From: an uncultured Oxalobacteraceae bacterium
GTDB lineage: Bacteria; Pseudomonadota; Gammaproteobacteria; Burkholderiales; Burkholderiaceae
Assembly (NCBI GenBank): GCA_946479255.1
Contig: CAMLFK010000126.1
Location: 1 to 13,536, forward strand
Direction: 5' to 3'
DNA: 13,536 bases
Part shown: positions 1 through 7,302 of the stretch, piece by piece
How the letters are laid out: each line of letters opens with the position of its first letter
How positions within the stretch are numbered: position 1 is the first letter of the stretch
Made by a program: the position numbers and the translations under genes
The notes under the pieces: generated by a model
What the model was told of the DNA's origin: nothing
What the model saw: the letters and a program-made list of their open reading frames with translations, nothing else
Database searches by the model: none

Positions 1-1
1 G

Positions 2-355
2 CTGGCCGGCGCCATCATGCTGATCCGGATCGCCGGATCAGGCCTGGCGGCCGGACCGCTGTCGATCTCCTGCATGCGATTGCTGCATTCGGTCGAAGTG
101 GCGATCATCCTGGTGTCGGTATTTCGCTATATCGCTTGTCACTTCGACAATCACCTGGCCTCGACCGTGTATATGGTGGGCTGGAGCTTCGGCCACTCGA
201 TCGGCCTGGCCCTGCTGTCGCCGCTGGTCGGCAAGTTCTATGACCTGTACGGTTTTCAGCAGGTTTATCTGGCGCTGGCGGCCCTTGGCTTGGTGTTCCT
301 GATCCTGTCGGTGTGGGGCCTGGAGGACACTCCCGCCGAGATGCCAGGCCCCTAA
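2..355 (+). CDS. LacY-type oligosaccharide:H+ symporter, C-terminal fragment
   Basis: This is the last 117 codons of a gene whose start lies before the window. Seen: hydrophobic helices separated by short loops, ending in TAA. The fragment aligns without gaps, from memory, to E. coli LacY from about residue 294 onward. Fragment Arg9 falls on LacY Arg302, His29 on His322 and Glu32 on Glu325, all three part of the proton/sugar coupling network. LacY Lys319 is Arg26 here, and Lys358 is His. This is the Oligosaccharide:H+ Symporter family (LacY, CscB, RafB) within the major facilitator superfamily, an inner-membrane protein importing di- or oligosaccharides. The substrate cannot be read from this part; galactosyl- or arabinosyl-oligosaccharides would suit the locus (inference). 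It converges on the lyase gene. The family call is firm; the sugar is unknown. Confidence 0.85.
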   Translation: MAGAIMLIRIAGSGLAAGPLSISCMRLLHSVEVAIILVSVFRYIACHFDNHLASTVYMVGWSFGHSIGLALLSPLVGKFYDLYGFQQVYLALAALGLVFLILSVWGLEDTPAEMPGP

Positions 356-393
356 AGAAAAAACCGCCCCGGCGCCTTGCGGCGCGGGACGGT
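355..393 (-). terminator. Intrinsic terminator between convergent genes
   Basis: A GC-rich hairpin has arms at 363-376 and 381-393 around a TTGC loop, with small mismatches. On the minus strand it is followed directly by a T-rich run (complement of 355-362), so it best fits termination of the lyase transcript. The hairpin lies 28 bases past the lyase stop codon. It also sits 7 bases past the transporter stop and may serve both directions, although no T-tract follows it on the plus strand. Confidence 0.8.
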
Positions 394-420
394 CCAGTCA
401 GCTTCTAGCTGGTGCCGATG

Positions 421-3400
421 TCAATTGACAACTTGGACGGCGCCACGCAGCCGCACTTCAGTCATGCTGCCGAACCATTGGTTCGGGTTGTAGAGACGGA
501 TATAGCGGTAAGACGACGAGCCGCCGGCCGGCAGGGTCTGCCATTCGGCTGTCGAGACGGCAGCCGGGGTCAGCGTGGTCCAGCTGCTGTTGTCGTTCGA
601 GCCTTGCACCACGGCGCCCTTCATCCGGGTGAAATACTGGTCTTGCCGACCGATCATTTCCACGCTCGTCAGGGCGACCCGCTTGCCCGCACTGAAGTCG
701 AAGATGATATAACTTCCCCATCCGGAGCTGCTGCCGTTGCGGAAGTCCGAGCCCGAGTTGAGATTGCTGTCGAACAGATTGTTGACGGTCGCCAAGGTCG
801 TCGCGGCTGAACGGTTGGCGGTCGAATCGATCAGTGTCGCGATGCTGGTGACATTCTTGATGACGTCCGTTTCATCGACGACATTCAGCGAACTGGTGTC
901 CGTCGTGGCCGTGGCCGGGAAAGCCTCCCTGCCGTCCTGGGTCTTGTAGTTGACGGCAAAACCCACGGCGCCGGCTGCCACGCCCTGGGGCAAGGTTGCC
1001 GAAGCGGTGAAGTTGATGTTGTCCGTGGTGCTGACCGTTGCCGCTTGATTGGCGATCGTGGCGGTGACGTTCTGGATCGTTTCCTGGGCGGTGAAACTCA
1101 GCGTGACCGTGTTGCCGGCGACAACCCGTTTGCGCATGGCCTGGGGCGAGCTGATCGACATGGCGCTCAGCTTGTTGACAGCCTCCAGCACGCCATACAG
1201 CCTCAATTCGGACATATTGCCCAACCAAGTGTTGCCATTGAACATACGGATGTAGCGGTACGGGGTGCTGCTGTTGATCGTCAGGGTTTGCCAGTTCATG
1301 GTCGATCCCGCGGCATTGGAAATCGTGGTCCAGTTCGCATAATCGTTGGAGCCTTGCACGACAGCGCCGTTCATACGGGTGTAGTACTGGTCTTGCCTGC
1401 CAATGACTTCGACCCTGGACAACTTGGCCGTCATGCCCGGACGGAAATCGAAGGCGACCCAGCTGCCGGCGCCGCTGCCATTGATCCGATAATCGGTCGC
1501 GGTACCCAGATTGCCGTCAAACAGGATGCGTGCATAGTTGCGCGCATCCGTCGCATTGCGGTTGTTGGAATCGGTCACGTTCGTGCTGTCGACCAGGTTG
1601 GCGATGTAATTGCTCAGATCGGCGATGTACACGGACGAGTTGTCGGTCGTGAACAAGGTCGGTTCGGCATCCACCCCCTGCGCGGTTTTGTAGTTCAGAA
1701 CGAACTTCACCGTCCCGGCGGGCATGGCGGCAGTGACCACGGCGCTGGCGGTCCACACCAGGTTGTCGCTGCTCGTCACCGTGGCCGGCTCACCCTGGAT
1801 GGTGGCCGTCACGCTGTTGATCGGCTCGGCCGACACGAAGGACAGTTTGACCGTATTGCCGGGAATGACGCGTCCGCGCTGGGCCTGGTCTGAACTCATC
1901 GAGACCGAAGCGAGCTTGTTGACCGTCACCGAGCGTGTGCCGAACATCCGCATTTCGGTCAGGTGAAGCAAGGGCACCGGCTGATACACAGGGGTAAACG
2001 GCTCGAGCATGTGCAGCTTGAAGAAGCGGAATTTCGCATTCTTGAGCTCTTCCTGGACCGGGGCGTCCTGGATATTGTCGACGATGGCCGTCAAGCCCGG
2101 CGTCAGGCGGGTCCAGTTCTGCTTGTCGTTGGAACCGAAGATGGCAACGCCACCCATGCGTTCAGGGAAGCTCAGCATCCCTTGCACCTTGAAATGATTG
2201 ACCGAAAGCTTAAAGCTTGGTCCCAAGTCCATGGTCTGAACCAGGCCCGTGGAATACGGTGCGCCACTGTCTTCCACGCCGTCCAGCAAATTGCCAACCG
2301 AGGCGCCAAAGTCCGAAGCAACAAAAAACTTGGTGAAGTTCAGGCTGCCGTCGCTCATCAGCGGGTTCAATTCCTCCAGCCCCGCGACCGCGGTCTTCAG
2401 GGTCGCCAGCTTCTGGAAGAATTCCGTATCGGTGGCGCTGCCGATCGTGCCCATGATGTCGGCATAAGCCGCGTTATAGGGCGCCAGCGTCGCGGCGACG
2501 TATTCCCTGGCCGAATTGTACGCAGCGATCGCGGTATTGACCGTGGCTTGCCGGTTGGCCCCGACCACGATGGTGATGCGCTTGGTCGTCACGCTGGTGC
2601 CGTCGGACGCGTATACCACGAAGGAATAGCTGCCCGCCTGGGTCGGATTCCAGGAGAACTGGCCGGTTGCGGTATTGAAGGTGGCGCCGGCCGGCAGATG
2701 ATCGATCTGGTAGCTGAGCACATCGGTGGTCACGGCATCGCTTGCCGCGAAACTGAAGGCCACCGGGTTGGTCGAACCTACGTAGTCATCCACGGTCAGG
2801 TCCGCGTTGCCGAGGGTGAACTGCGGCGCACTCAGCGAGGTGCCGGGCTGGACGTTCACATGGTCGATGCCCACCGTCGTCCCATTGCCCCTGATGGTCA
2901 GGCGCAGGAAATCGCCCAGGCCGGCTGGAACATGCACATAGCGCCACTGGCCCTGGGTGTCCTGCAAGGGGTACTGGACGCCGTAATACTCGAGCGAGGC
3001 CAGGCCGTTGGTGCGGTAACGCACGGCGACTGCCGAACCCGGCGAGGCGTAGCCAAAGATGTTCAAGGTGCTGCCCGCAGGGCTTGCAGTGAGCTCGACA
3101 TAGGAGGTGGCGCCCTCAGTCTTGGCCACCGTCGTGCTGTCGGGCGAGGTGAAGCGCTGTTCCACTTCACGGTAAGGGTCCTGGACCGGTTTGACGAGAT
3201 AAGTGGCACCCTCGGCCTCGGCTTGCTGCGGAATAAAAAACCAGAAGTCGCCGCCGCCATCCGCGCCGGCCCAGTTGTACCCGGTCCGGGATGCGAAGAA
3301 CTTGGTGTAGTTGGGCGCTCGTTGCGCCATGTTGATTCCCCGTACGTACTGGTAGTAATAGAACATTTCCCAGATGTTGGAGCCAGTCCTGCCGCGATAC

Positions 3401-4623
3401 GACCACGACACCTTCTTGTACGAGATGGTCGGGTTGCCGAATTGATCCGTATGCGAAGCGGTCGGCACCCAGGGAATATCGTGGCCAATCATGAAGGCGC
3501 CGAACGGTTCGGCGGCGTCGAGGATGCGGTCATTCAGGAATTCGTAAGGACCGACGGCATTGGACTCGGCCGATACCGTGCCCTCGACCGGATCGACCTT
3601 GGTGCCCTGGGCCATCATCAAGCGCGCCAGGATCTGGGCGTTGGTGAGGTCGCCCGCGCCGTGGGCCTGGTCACGGCCCATTTCAACGTGCTGCACGACG
3701 GGCGTGACCGGCTCGCCGGTCACGTCGTTCTTGGTCACGAGGCGGAACAATTGCTTGATCGCGCCGTTCTGGCCCTGGTCGACAGCGTCCTTGTTGACGG
3801 TGAACCATTCGACAGCCTGGTTATACTTTTCCCTGTCGCCGATGAACAGCGCCCCGGACATCGTCGCAAGCGTCGTGTACAGATGCTGGTTCATGAAGCG
3901 GCAATTGCAGGCATTGAAGGTATTCATGACCGGCACGACCAGATTGGCCGCGAACCTGACGGTATCGTCTTCGGTCCACTCCAGGGCCGGATTCTGCGTG
4001 CTGGTGTAGCGCAGGATTTCCGCCGCGGCCGTCATCCTGCTCAGCGGAATGCCGGTATGGATGTGCGAGTCGACGTAGTACACGTACTGCGCCGGGTCCA
4101 TCTGCTTGTACAGGCGGATGATGCGCATGGCGTTGCTCCGGTACACCTCGTCGCCGGTCACAACGTACAGCATCGCCTGCGTATAGGCGGTCAGCGAGTC
4201 TTCAATGAACAGCACCTGGTCGCCCTGCGAATCGAGCCCGTAGATGCGCGGCTTGGACGGATCGCCGCCGACATTCCTGATGGTCGGCGTGCGCGATGCG
4301 GAGTTGTGCCACAGGATGCTGTTGAAGTGGGTATTCCAGGGCTCTTTCTGCGCGCGGACCTGGGTGCGCAGGTTTTCAAGTACGGCCTTGGTGATGCCGA
4401 TACCGGGCCGCTTGAAGCCGCTTGCATCGACGCTTTCGGTGATGGTCGGGTGATAATCGGTAGCAAGCGTCTGTATGCTTGCCTGGGCCTTTGCTTCATT
4501 CGCCGTCACCGGTACGAGCGCTACCGCTATCCCGAGGGATAGTGCTATAGACACAATGTGTCTCGCCGTGTCTCCTAATCTTATTCTCATGATGCTACCT
4601 TTCTTTCTTACGTCGTTCTTCAT
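421..4623 (-). CDS. Exported alginate-lyase-superfamily protein with He_PIG-like, Ig-like and three discoidin (F5/8C) domains
   Basis: Predicted secreted polysaccharide lyase of 1400 aa. Order of parts: signal peptide to about residue 47 (hydrophobic core, then AKAQA); alpha-helical lyase region about 55-480; beta-sandwich module about 490-595; He_PIG/cadherin-like module about 598-687; helical spacer about 690-760; discoidin-like domain 1 about 761-897; then Ig-like plus discoidin units at 902-1149 and 1150-1400. Lyase signs: NQH at 245-247, matching the NNH of PL5-type lyases, and EMGRDQAH at 314-321, typical of Pfam Alginate_lyase proteins. By family knowledge these cleave uronate-containing chains by beta-elimination; the polymer is not identifiable here, and glucuronate-bearing arabinogalactan is a guess. 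The start at 4623 has GGAG eight bases upstream. An in-frame ATG at 4590 (residue 12), with AGG seven bases before it, gives a more usual signal peptide and may be the real start. Confidence 0.8.
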   Translation of the reverse strand: MKNDVRKKGSIMRIRLGDTARHIVSIALSLGIAVALVPVTANEAKAQASIQTLATDYHPTITESVDASGFKRPGIGITKAVLENLRTQVRAQKEPWNTHFNSILWHNSASRTPTIRNVGGDPSKPRIYGLDSQGDQVLFIEDSLTAYTQAMLYVVTGDEVYRSNAMRIIRLYKQMDPAQYVYYVDSHIHTGIPLSRMTAAAEILRYTSTQNPALEWTEDDTVRFAANLVVPVMNTFNACNCRFMNQHLYTTLATMSGALFIGDREKYNQAVEWFTVNKDAVDQGQNGAIKQLFRLVTKNDVTGEPVTPVVQHVEMGRDQAHGAGDLTNAQILARLMMAQGTKVDPVEGTVSAESNAVGPYEFLNDRILDAAEPFGAFMIGHDIPWVPTASHTDQFGNPTISYKKVSWSYRGRTGSNIWEMFYYYQYVRGINMAQRAPNYTKFFASRTGYNWAGADGGGDFWFFIPQQAEAEGATYLVKPVQDPYREVEQRFTSPDSTTVAKTEGATSYVELTASPAGSTLNIFGYASPGSAVAVRYRTNGLASLEYYGVQYPLQDTQGQWRYVHVPAGLGDFLRLTIRGNGTTVGIDHVNVQPGTSLSAPQFTLGNADLTVDDYVGSTNPVAFSFAASDAVTTDVLSYQIDHLPAGATFNTATGQFSWNPTQAGSYSFVVYASDGTSVTTKRITIVVGANRQATVNTAIAAYNSAREYVAATLAPYNAAYADIMGTIGSATDTEFFQKLATLKTAVAGLEELNPLMSDGSLNFTKFFVASDFGASVGNLLDGVEDSGAPYSTGLVQTMDLGPSFKLSVNHFKVQGMLSFPERMGGVAIFGSNDKQNWTRLTPGLTAIVDNIQDAPVQEELKNAKFRFFKLHMLEPFTPVYQPVPLLHLTEMRMFGTRSVTVNKLASVSMSSDQAQRGRVIPGNTVKLSFVSAEPINSVTATIQGEPATVTSSDNLVWTASAVVTAAMPAGTVKFVLNYKTAQGVDAEPTLFTTDNSSVYIADLSNYIANLVDSTNVTDSNNRNATDARNYARILFDGNLGTATDYRINGSGAGSWVAFDFRPGMTAKLSRVEVIGRQDQYYTRMNGAVVQGSNDYANWTTISNAAGSTMNWQTLTINSSTPYRYIRMFNGNTWLGNMSELRLYGVLEAVNKLSAMSISSPQAMRKRVVAGNTVTLSFTAQETIQNVTATIANQAATVSTTDNINFTASATLPQGVAAGAVGFAVNYKTQDGREAFPATATTDTSSLNVVDETDVIKNVTSIATLIDSTANRSAATTLATVNNLFDSNLNSGSDFRNGSSSGWGSYIIFDFSAGKRVALTSVEMIGRQDQYFTRMKGAVVQGSNDNSSWTTLTPAAVSTAEWQTLPAGGSSSYRYIRLYNPNQWFGSMTEVRLRGAVQVVN
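424..1920 (-). repeat. Tandem duplication of an Ig-like plus discoidin unit (two copies)
   Basis: Within the lyase gene, residues 902-1149 and 1150-1400 are two copies of the same roughly 249-residue unit. Shared signatures: NKL near each start, GNTV.LSF, then IGRQDQY.TRM.GAVVQGSND at 1074 and 1324 (exactly 250 residues apart), and YRYIR near each end. At DNA level the copies have diverged at many third positions, so the duplication is not recent. Discoidin domains commonly bind glycans, so the array probably tethers the enzyme to substrate or to the cell surface (inference). Confidence 0.85.
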
Positions 4624-4679
4624 TTACGTGTCTCCGTTTGATCGGTTTCCTCGGTGTGCATTTTTGTCATTGCAGCTCC

Positions 4680-4770
4680 TTGCCAAGTTGGCAATTGGGA
4701 CGGAAAATTCTGACCGGCACTGGCCGGTCAAGGCTGGGACGGCGCTCGCGCCGCTCGTGTACCCGAGCGG
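4680..4770 (-). promoter_or_regulatory. Cluster of three inverted repeats in the lyase gene leader
   Basis: Three separate inverted repeats lie between the operator-like site at 4794 and the lyase start. At 4680-4694 there are perfect 7-base arms (TTGCCAA/TTGGCAA) around one base. At 4711-4730 there are 8-base arms TGACCGGC/GCCGGTCA around 4 bases. At 4751-4770 there are 7-base arms CCGCTCG/CGAGCGG around 6 bases. If transcription begins near the operator they would form successive mRNA hairpins; otherwise they may be extra protein sites. No match to a known riboswitch is seen. Confidence 0.5.
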
Positions 4771-4793
4771 TATTCTTTAAAAAAGTTGACGAG

Positions 4794-4807
4794 TGGTATC
4801 GATAACA
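4794..4807 (-). promoter_or_regulatory. LacI-family operator-like palindrome before the lyase gene
   Basis: On the minus strand this reads TGTTATCGATACCA, a near-perfect palindrome centred on a CpG, as LacI-family operators are. The first 13 bases are identical to the sites at 8595 and 8728 before the receptor gene. It lies 170 bases upstream of the lyase start. No convincing -35/-10 pair was found beside it. Confidence 0.7.
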
Positions 4808-4900
4808 TTTTCGTTTAAAAAAACGCCATTCGCTTCCGGAATCCGCAGCCTTGAATGAGGAAGAAGAACTCAGTAAGGATCAAGCCGGGCCCCTGCCTTG

Positions 4901-5935
4901 CTAAGCTGTCGTCGACAGGCGCGGCATCAGCGTGAAAGGCAGCAGCCGGTGTTCCACGACACTCGGCTTGTTTTTGTGCCGGCGCCGGATCTGATTGCAG
5001 GCAAGCTCAACCGCCACCTGCCCCATCTCGCTGATCGGCTGACGCACCGTGGTCAGGTTCGGCCATACCGTGGTGGCCATCGGCGTATCGTCAAAGCCGC
5101 ACACCGCCAGGTCCCTGGGCAATTCCAGATGCAAGCCGTGGGCCACCGCCACCACCGCGGCAGCCATATCATCATTGCAAGCGAAGATGGCGCTTGGCCG
5201 GTCTTCCTGCGCCAGCAGGCTGCGCGCCGCGTCCAGGCCGGAGCGGTAGGTAAACATGCCTTCCTTGATCCGCTCCGGGGCCACTGCCAGGCCGGCCTCT
5301 TTCATTGCGTCCAGAAAGGCTTGAAACCGCAACTGGGCCGGGGTGTGCTGCGGGTCGCCCTTGATGAAAGCGATGTCGCGGTGCCCCTGTGCGATCAGGT
5401 AGCGGACCATGGTCGCAGCGCCGTCGTAGTCGTCGATGCGCACCGCCGATACCGGCTTGCCGGGCCGCGCAGTGGCCACCGCCACCGCGGGTATGTTTAG
5501 TTCAGCCAGCAATTCAAGCACAGGATCGGCGTCGCACAGCGGTGGCGTGAGCAGGATGCCGTGCACGCCGGCCGCGACCAGGCGGTCGACGGCGGCACGC
5601 CAGCCGTTCGGGTCGGGACATTTCTCCAGGATGAGTTCTGCGCCGCTCAAGCTGCACTGGTCCAATGCGCCCACCATGAAGGCGCTCAGAAATGCGGTGC
5701 TCGGATTACTGTAGAGCAGGCCGATGCGCAGGCTGCCGACACGCGCGGCGCGCGCAGCCACATTGACTTCATATTTCAGCCGGACGATCGCCATATCGAC
5801 GCGCTTGCGGGTCGCCTCGCTGACCAGTTTATTGCCGTTGATGACCCGCGACACGGTCATGGTCGACACGCCGGCTAGCCGGGCGACGTCGTGCATGGTG
5901 GCGTCAGGCAGGATTAAAGATTGTTTTTCAGTCAT
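4901..5935 (-). CDS. LacI-family transcriptional regulator 1
   Basis: DNA-binding, sugar-responsive repressor of 344 aa, normal for the family. Residues 13-34 form the helix-turn-helix (MHDVARLAGVSTMTVSRVIN). The hinge follows at about 56-66. The periplasmic-binding-protein-like effector domain fills about 69-344, with the usual C-terminal DL.V.GFDDTPMA segment. In the hinge the Leu that intercalates at the operator centre in LacI/PurR appears replaced by Ala (NVAARAARVG), by eye alignment. The start ATG has only a weak AGG before it. The gene lies upstream of the lyase gene in the same direction, but 277 bases and an operator-like site separate them, so the lyase probably has its own promoter. 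Another operator-like site at 6003 sits 68 bases before this start, suggesting autoregulation. The effector sugar cannot be read from sequence. Confidence 0.93.
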   Translation of the reverse strand: MTEKQSLILPDATMHDVARLAGVSTMTVSRVINGNKLVSEATRKRVDMAIVRLKYEVNVAARAARVGSLRIGLLYSNPSTAFLSAFMVGALDQCSLSGAELILEKCPDPNGWRAAVDRLVAAGVHGILLTPPLCDADPVLELLAELNIPAVAVATARPGKPVSAVRIDDYDGAATMVRYLIAQGHRDIAFIKGDPQHTPAQLRFQAFLDAMKEAGLAVAPERIKEGMFTYRSGLDAARSLLAQEDRPSAIFACNDDMAAAVVAVAHGLHLELPRDLAVCGFDDTPMATTVWPNLTTVRQPISEMGQVAVELACNQIRRRHKNKPSVVEHRLLPFTLMPRLSTTA

Positions 5936-6002
5936 CGTTCACACCTGGCCGTGGAACGCCGGCAGGAAGGTAAAGGGAGGCGGGTATTTTCGAAAACGCG
6001 AT

Positions 6003-6016
6003 AGTTAACGATACCA
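6003..6016 (-). promoter_or_regulatory. Operator-like site before LacI regulator 1 (hybrid type)
   Basis: The plus strand reads AGTTAACGATACCA, matching TGTTATCGATACCA at 12 of 14 positions. The left half resembles the AACGTT-type sites before regulator 2, and the right half matches the ATCGAT-type sites. It lies 68 bases upstream of regulator 1. A separate 10-base palindrome, TTTTCGAAAA, occurs at 5987-5996, closer to the gene. Confidence 0.5.
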
Positions 6017-6136
6017 CTTCTGATTACCATATACAAAGAACATTTGAACTTGTGGCAAAATGGGGGCTTTCCGAGGCTTCAAAGGCACAAAACGATAGAA
6101 AAAAGCGCAGCAAACCCGGAAATTCGGCGCAAAACT

Positions 6137-6148
6137 GATAACGTTATC
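6137..6148 (+). promoter_or_regulatory. Perfect 12-base palindrome before LacI regulator 2
   Basis: GATAACGTTATC is a perfect palindrome with a central CpG, the usual geometry of a LacI-family operator. Its half-sites are those of the ATCGAT-type sites in swapped order. It lies 93 bases upstream of the chosen start of regulator 2 and may be the site for autoregulation. Confidence 0.6.
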
Positions 6149-6190
6149 TATATCAGGGTTATTTCTTGCTTTAAATACGCCGAGCTACGT

Positions 6191-6202
6191 GCTAACGTTA
6201 AC
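6191..6202 (+). promoter_or_regulatory. Second AACGTT-centred palindrome before LacI regulator 2
   Basis: GCTAACGTTAAC is palindromic except for one pair, with a perfect TAACGTTA core at 6193-6200. It is centred 54 bases downstream of the palindrome at 6137, close to five turns of DNA. Such a pair could be bound on one face. Their presence argues that the coding region starts downstream, at 6242. Confidence 0.5.
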
Positions 6203-6241
6203 AAAGACCGTACTTCCCCAAAGCATTTGCGCCACTCTTCG

Positions 6242-7285
6242 ATGACCAAAGCCAAGCCGCCCCAACCCACGCCCAACGTCACCCTGCATGACGTCGCGGC
6301 CCACGCTGGCGTGTCGACGATGACCGCCTCGCGCGCCCTGAGCGGTGAAGGCGCCGTCTCGGCCCGCAGCAAGCATAAGGTCCTGGCGGCGGCCGAAGCC
6401 CTGGCCTATGTTCCCAATGTGTCGGCCCGCGTTATGCGCGGGGCACGCTCGCACGTGCTTGGAATCATGCTGAACGACCTGACCTCGGCCCACCTCAACG
6501 CGATCGTGATGGAGATCAGCAAGGCGGTGCGCAGCCATAACCGCGACCTGGTGATCTACAATATGTTCTACACCAATGAAGCCCCGCGTGAAGGCTCCAG
6601 CGTCAACCTGCTGGGCGGCGTGTGCGATGGCTTTCTAGTCCTGCAAGGGATCACGGACAAGCTGCTTCGGGTGCTGGAGAAAAGCCCCAAGCCGATTGTG
6701 CTCGTCAACTTCTGGCGCGCGCCCACCAGCCTGCCGGTGGTGCGCTCCGATAATTTCATCAGCGCCCGCGAGGCCGTGCGCCACCTGCTCGAACTGGGCC
6801 ACAAGCGCATCGCCTACATCGGCGGGACCCAGAATTCGGGGCAGAACAGCCAGCGTTTGCAAGGCTACCTGGCCGCCCTGGCCGAACAAGGCATCGAACC
6901 GGCGCCGCAATGGCTGGAGACCGGCAACTTCAGCCACCTGTCCGGCGTGCAGGCCACCGAGCGCCTGTTGAAGCTGCCGAAGCGGCCCACCGCCATTTTC
7001 GCCGCCAGCGATATGGTGGCCTTTGGCGTCATGGAAGCAGCCCGCGCCGCCGGCCTGCGCCTGCCGGAGCAACTGTCGATTGTCGGCTATGACGATATCC
7101 CAACGGCCGCGCTGGCCGATCCGCCGCTGACCAGCATCCGCCCTCCCCTGCAGCGCCTGGCCGAGGCGGCCGTGCAGGAATTGATTGCACGGGTCGAAAA
7201 TCTACCGGAACAACATTCCTGCATCGAGCTGCCGAGCGAGCTCGTCATCCGCGGCTCGACGGCGCGCTGCAGGGCCAATCGCTGA
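6242..7285 (+). CDS. LacI-family transcriptional regulator 2
   Basis: Sugar-responsive DNA-binding regulator of 347 aa from this start. Residues 14-35 are the helix-turn-helix (LHDVAAHAGVSTMTASRALS), the hinge is about 59-69, and the effector-binding domain runs from about 72. Late motifs include FAASDMVAFGVM and SIVGYDDIPTA. The reading frame is open back to an ATG at 6044, but that would add 66 residues unlike any LacI N-terminus and would put both palindromes inside the gene. ATG 6242 gives a normal short N-terminus, although no clear Shine-Dalgarno precedes it. The recognition-helix stretch (GVSTMT, then SR) is the same as in regulator 1, so the two may have overlapping operator preference. 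The hinge Leu position appears to be Met. It is followed after 17 bases by the GH43 gene, so the two are probably co-transcribed. Confidence 0.92.
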   Translation: MTKAKPPQPTPNVTLHDVAAHAGVSTMTASRALSGEGAVSARSKHKVLAAAEALAYVPNVSARVMRGARSHVLGIMLNDLTSAHLNAIVMEISKAVRSHNRDLVIYNMFYTNEAPREGSSVNLLGGVCDGFLVLQGITDKLLRVLEKSPKPIVLVNFWRAPTSLPVVRSDNFISAREAVRHLLELGHKRIAYIGGTQNSGQNSQRLQGYLAALAEQGIEPAPQWLETGNFSHLSGVQATERLLKLPKRPTAIFAASDMVAFGVMEAARAAGLRLPEQLSIVGYDDIPTAALADPPLTSIRPPLQRLAEAAVQELIARVENLPEQHSCIELPSELVIRGSTARCRANR

Positions 7286-7302
7286 ACACCGTGGGGGCAT
7301 GC

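Noticed and set aside
1963..4542. 859-residue open frame on the plus strand opposite the lyase gene
   Set aside because: It is a shadow of the GC-rich lyase gene: Arg/Gly/His-rich, no recognisable domain, and fully inside a gene with clear domains on the other strand.
4751..4785. Hairpin followed by TATTCTTT as a plus-strand terminator
   Set aside because: No plus-strand gene ends nearby, so the stem was listed only as one of the leader inverted repeats.
6044..6241. N-terminal extension of regulator 2 from ATG 6044
   Set aside because: The 66 extra residues are unlike LacI-family N-termini and the segment contains two palindromic operator-like sites, so it is more likely the promoter region.
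7291..7302. GTG start four codons upstream for the GH43 gene
   Set aside because: The GGGGG ribosome site overlaps this GTG and is well placed for ATG 7303, which also gives a standard signal peptide.
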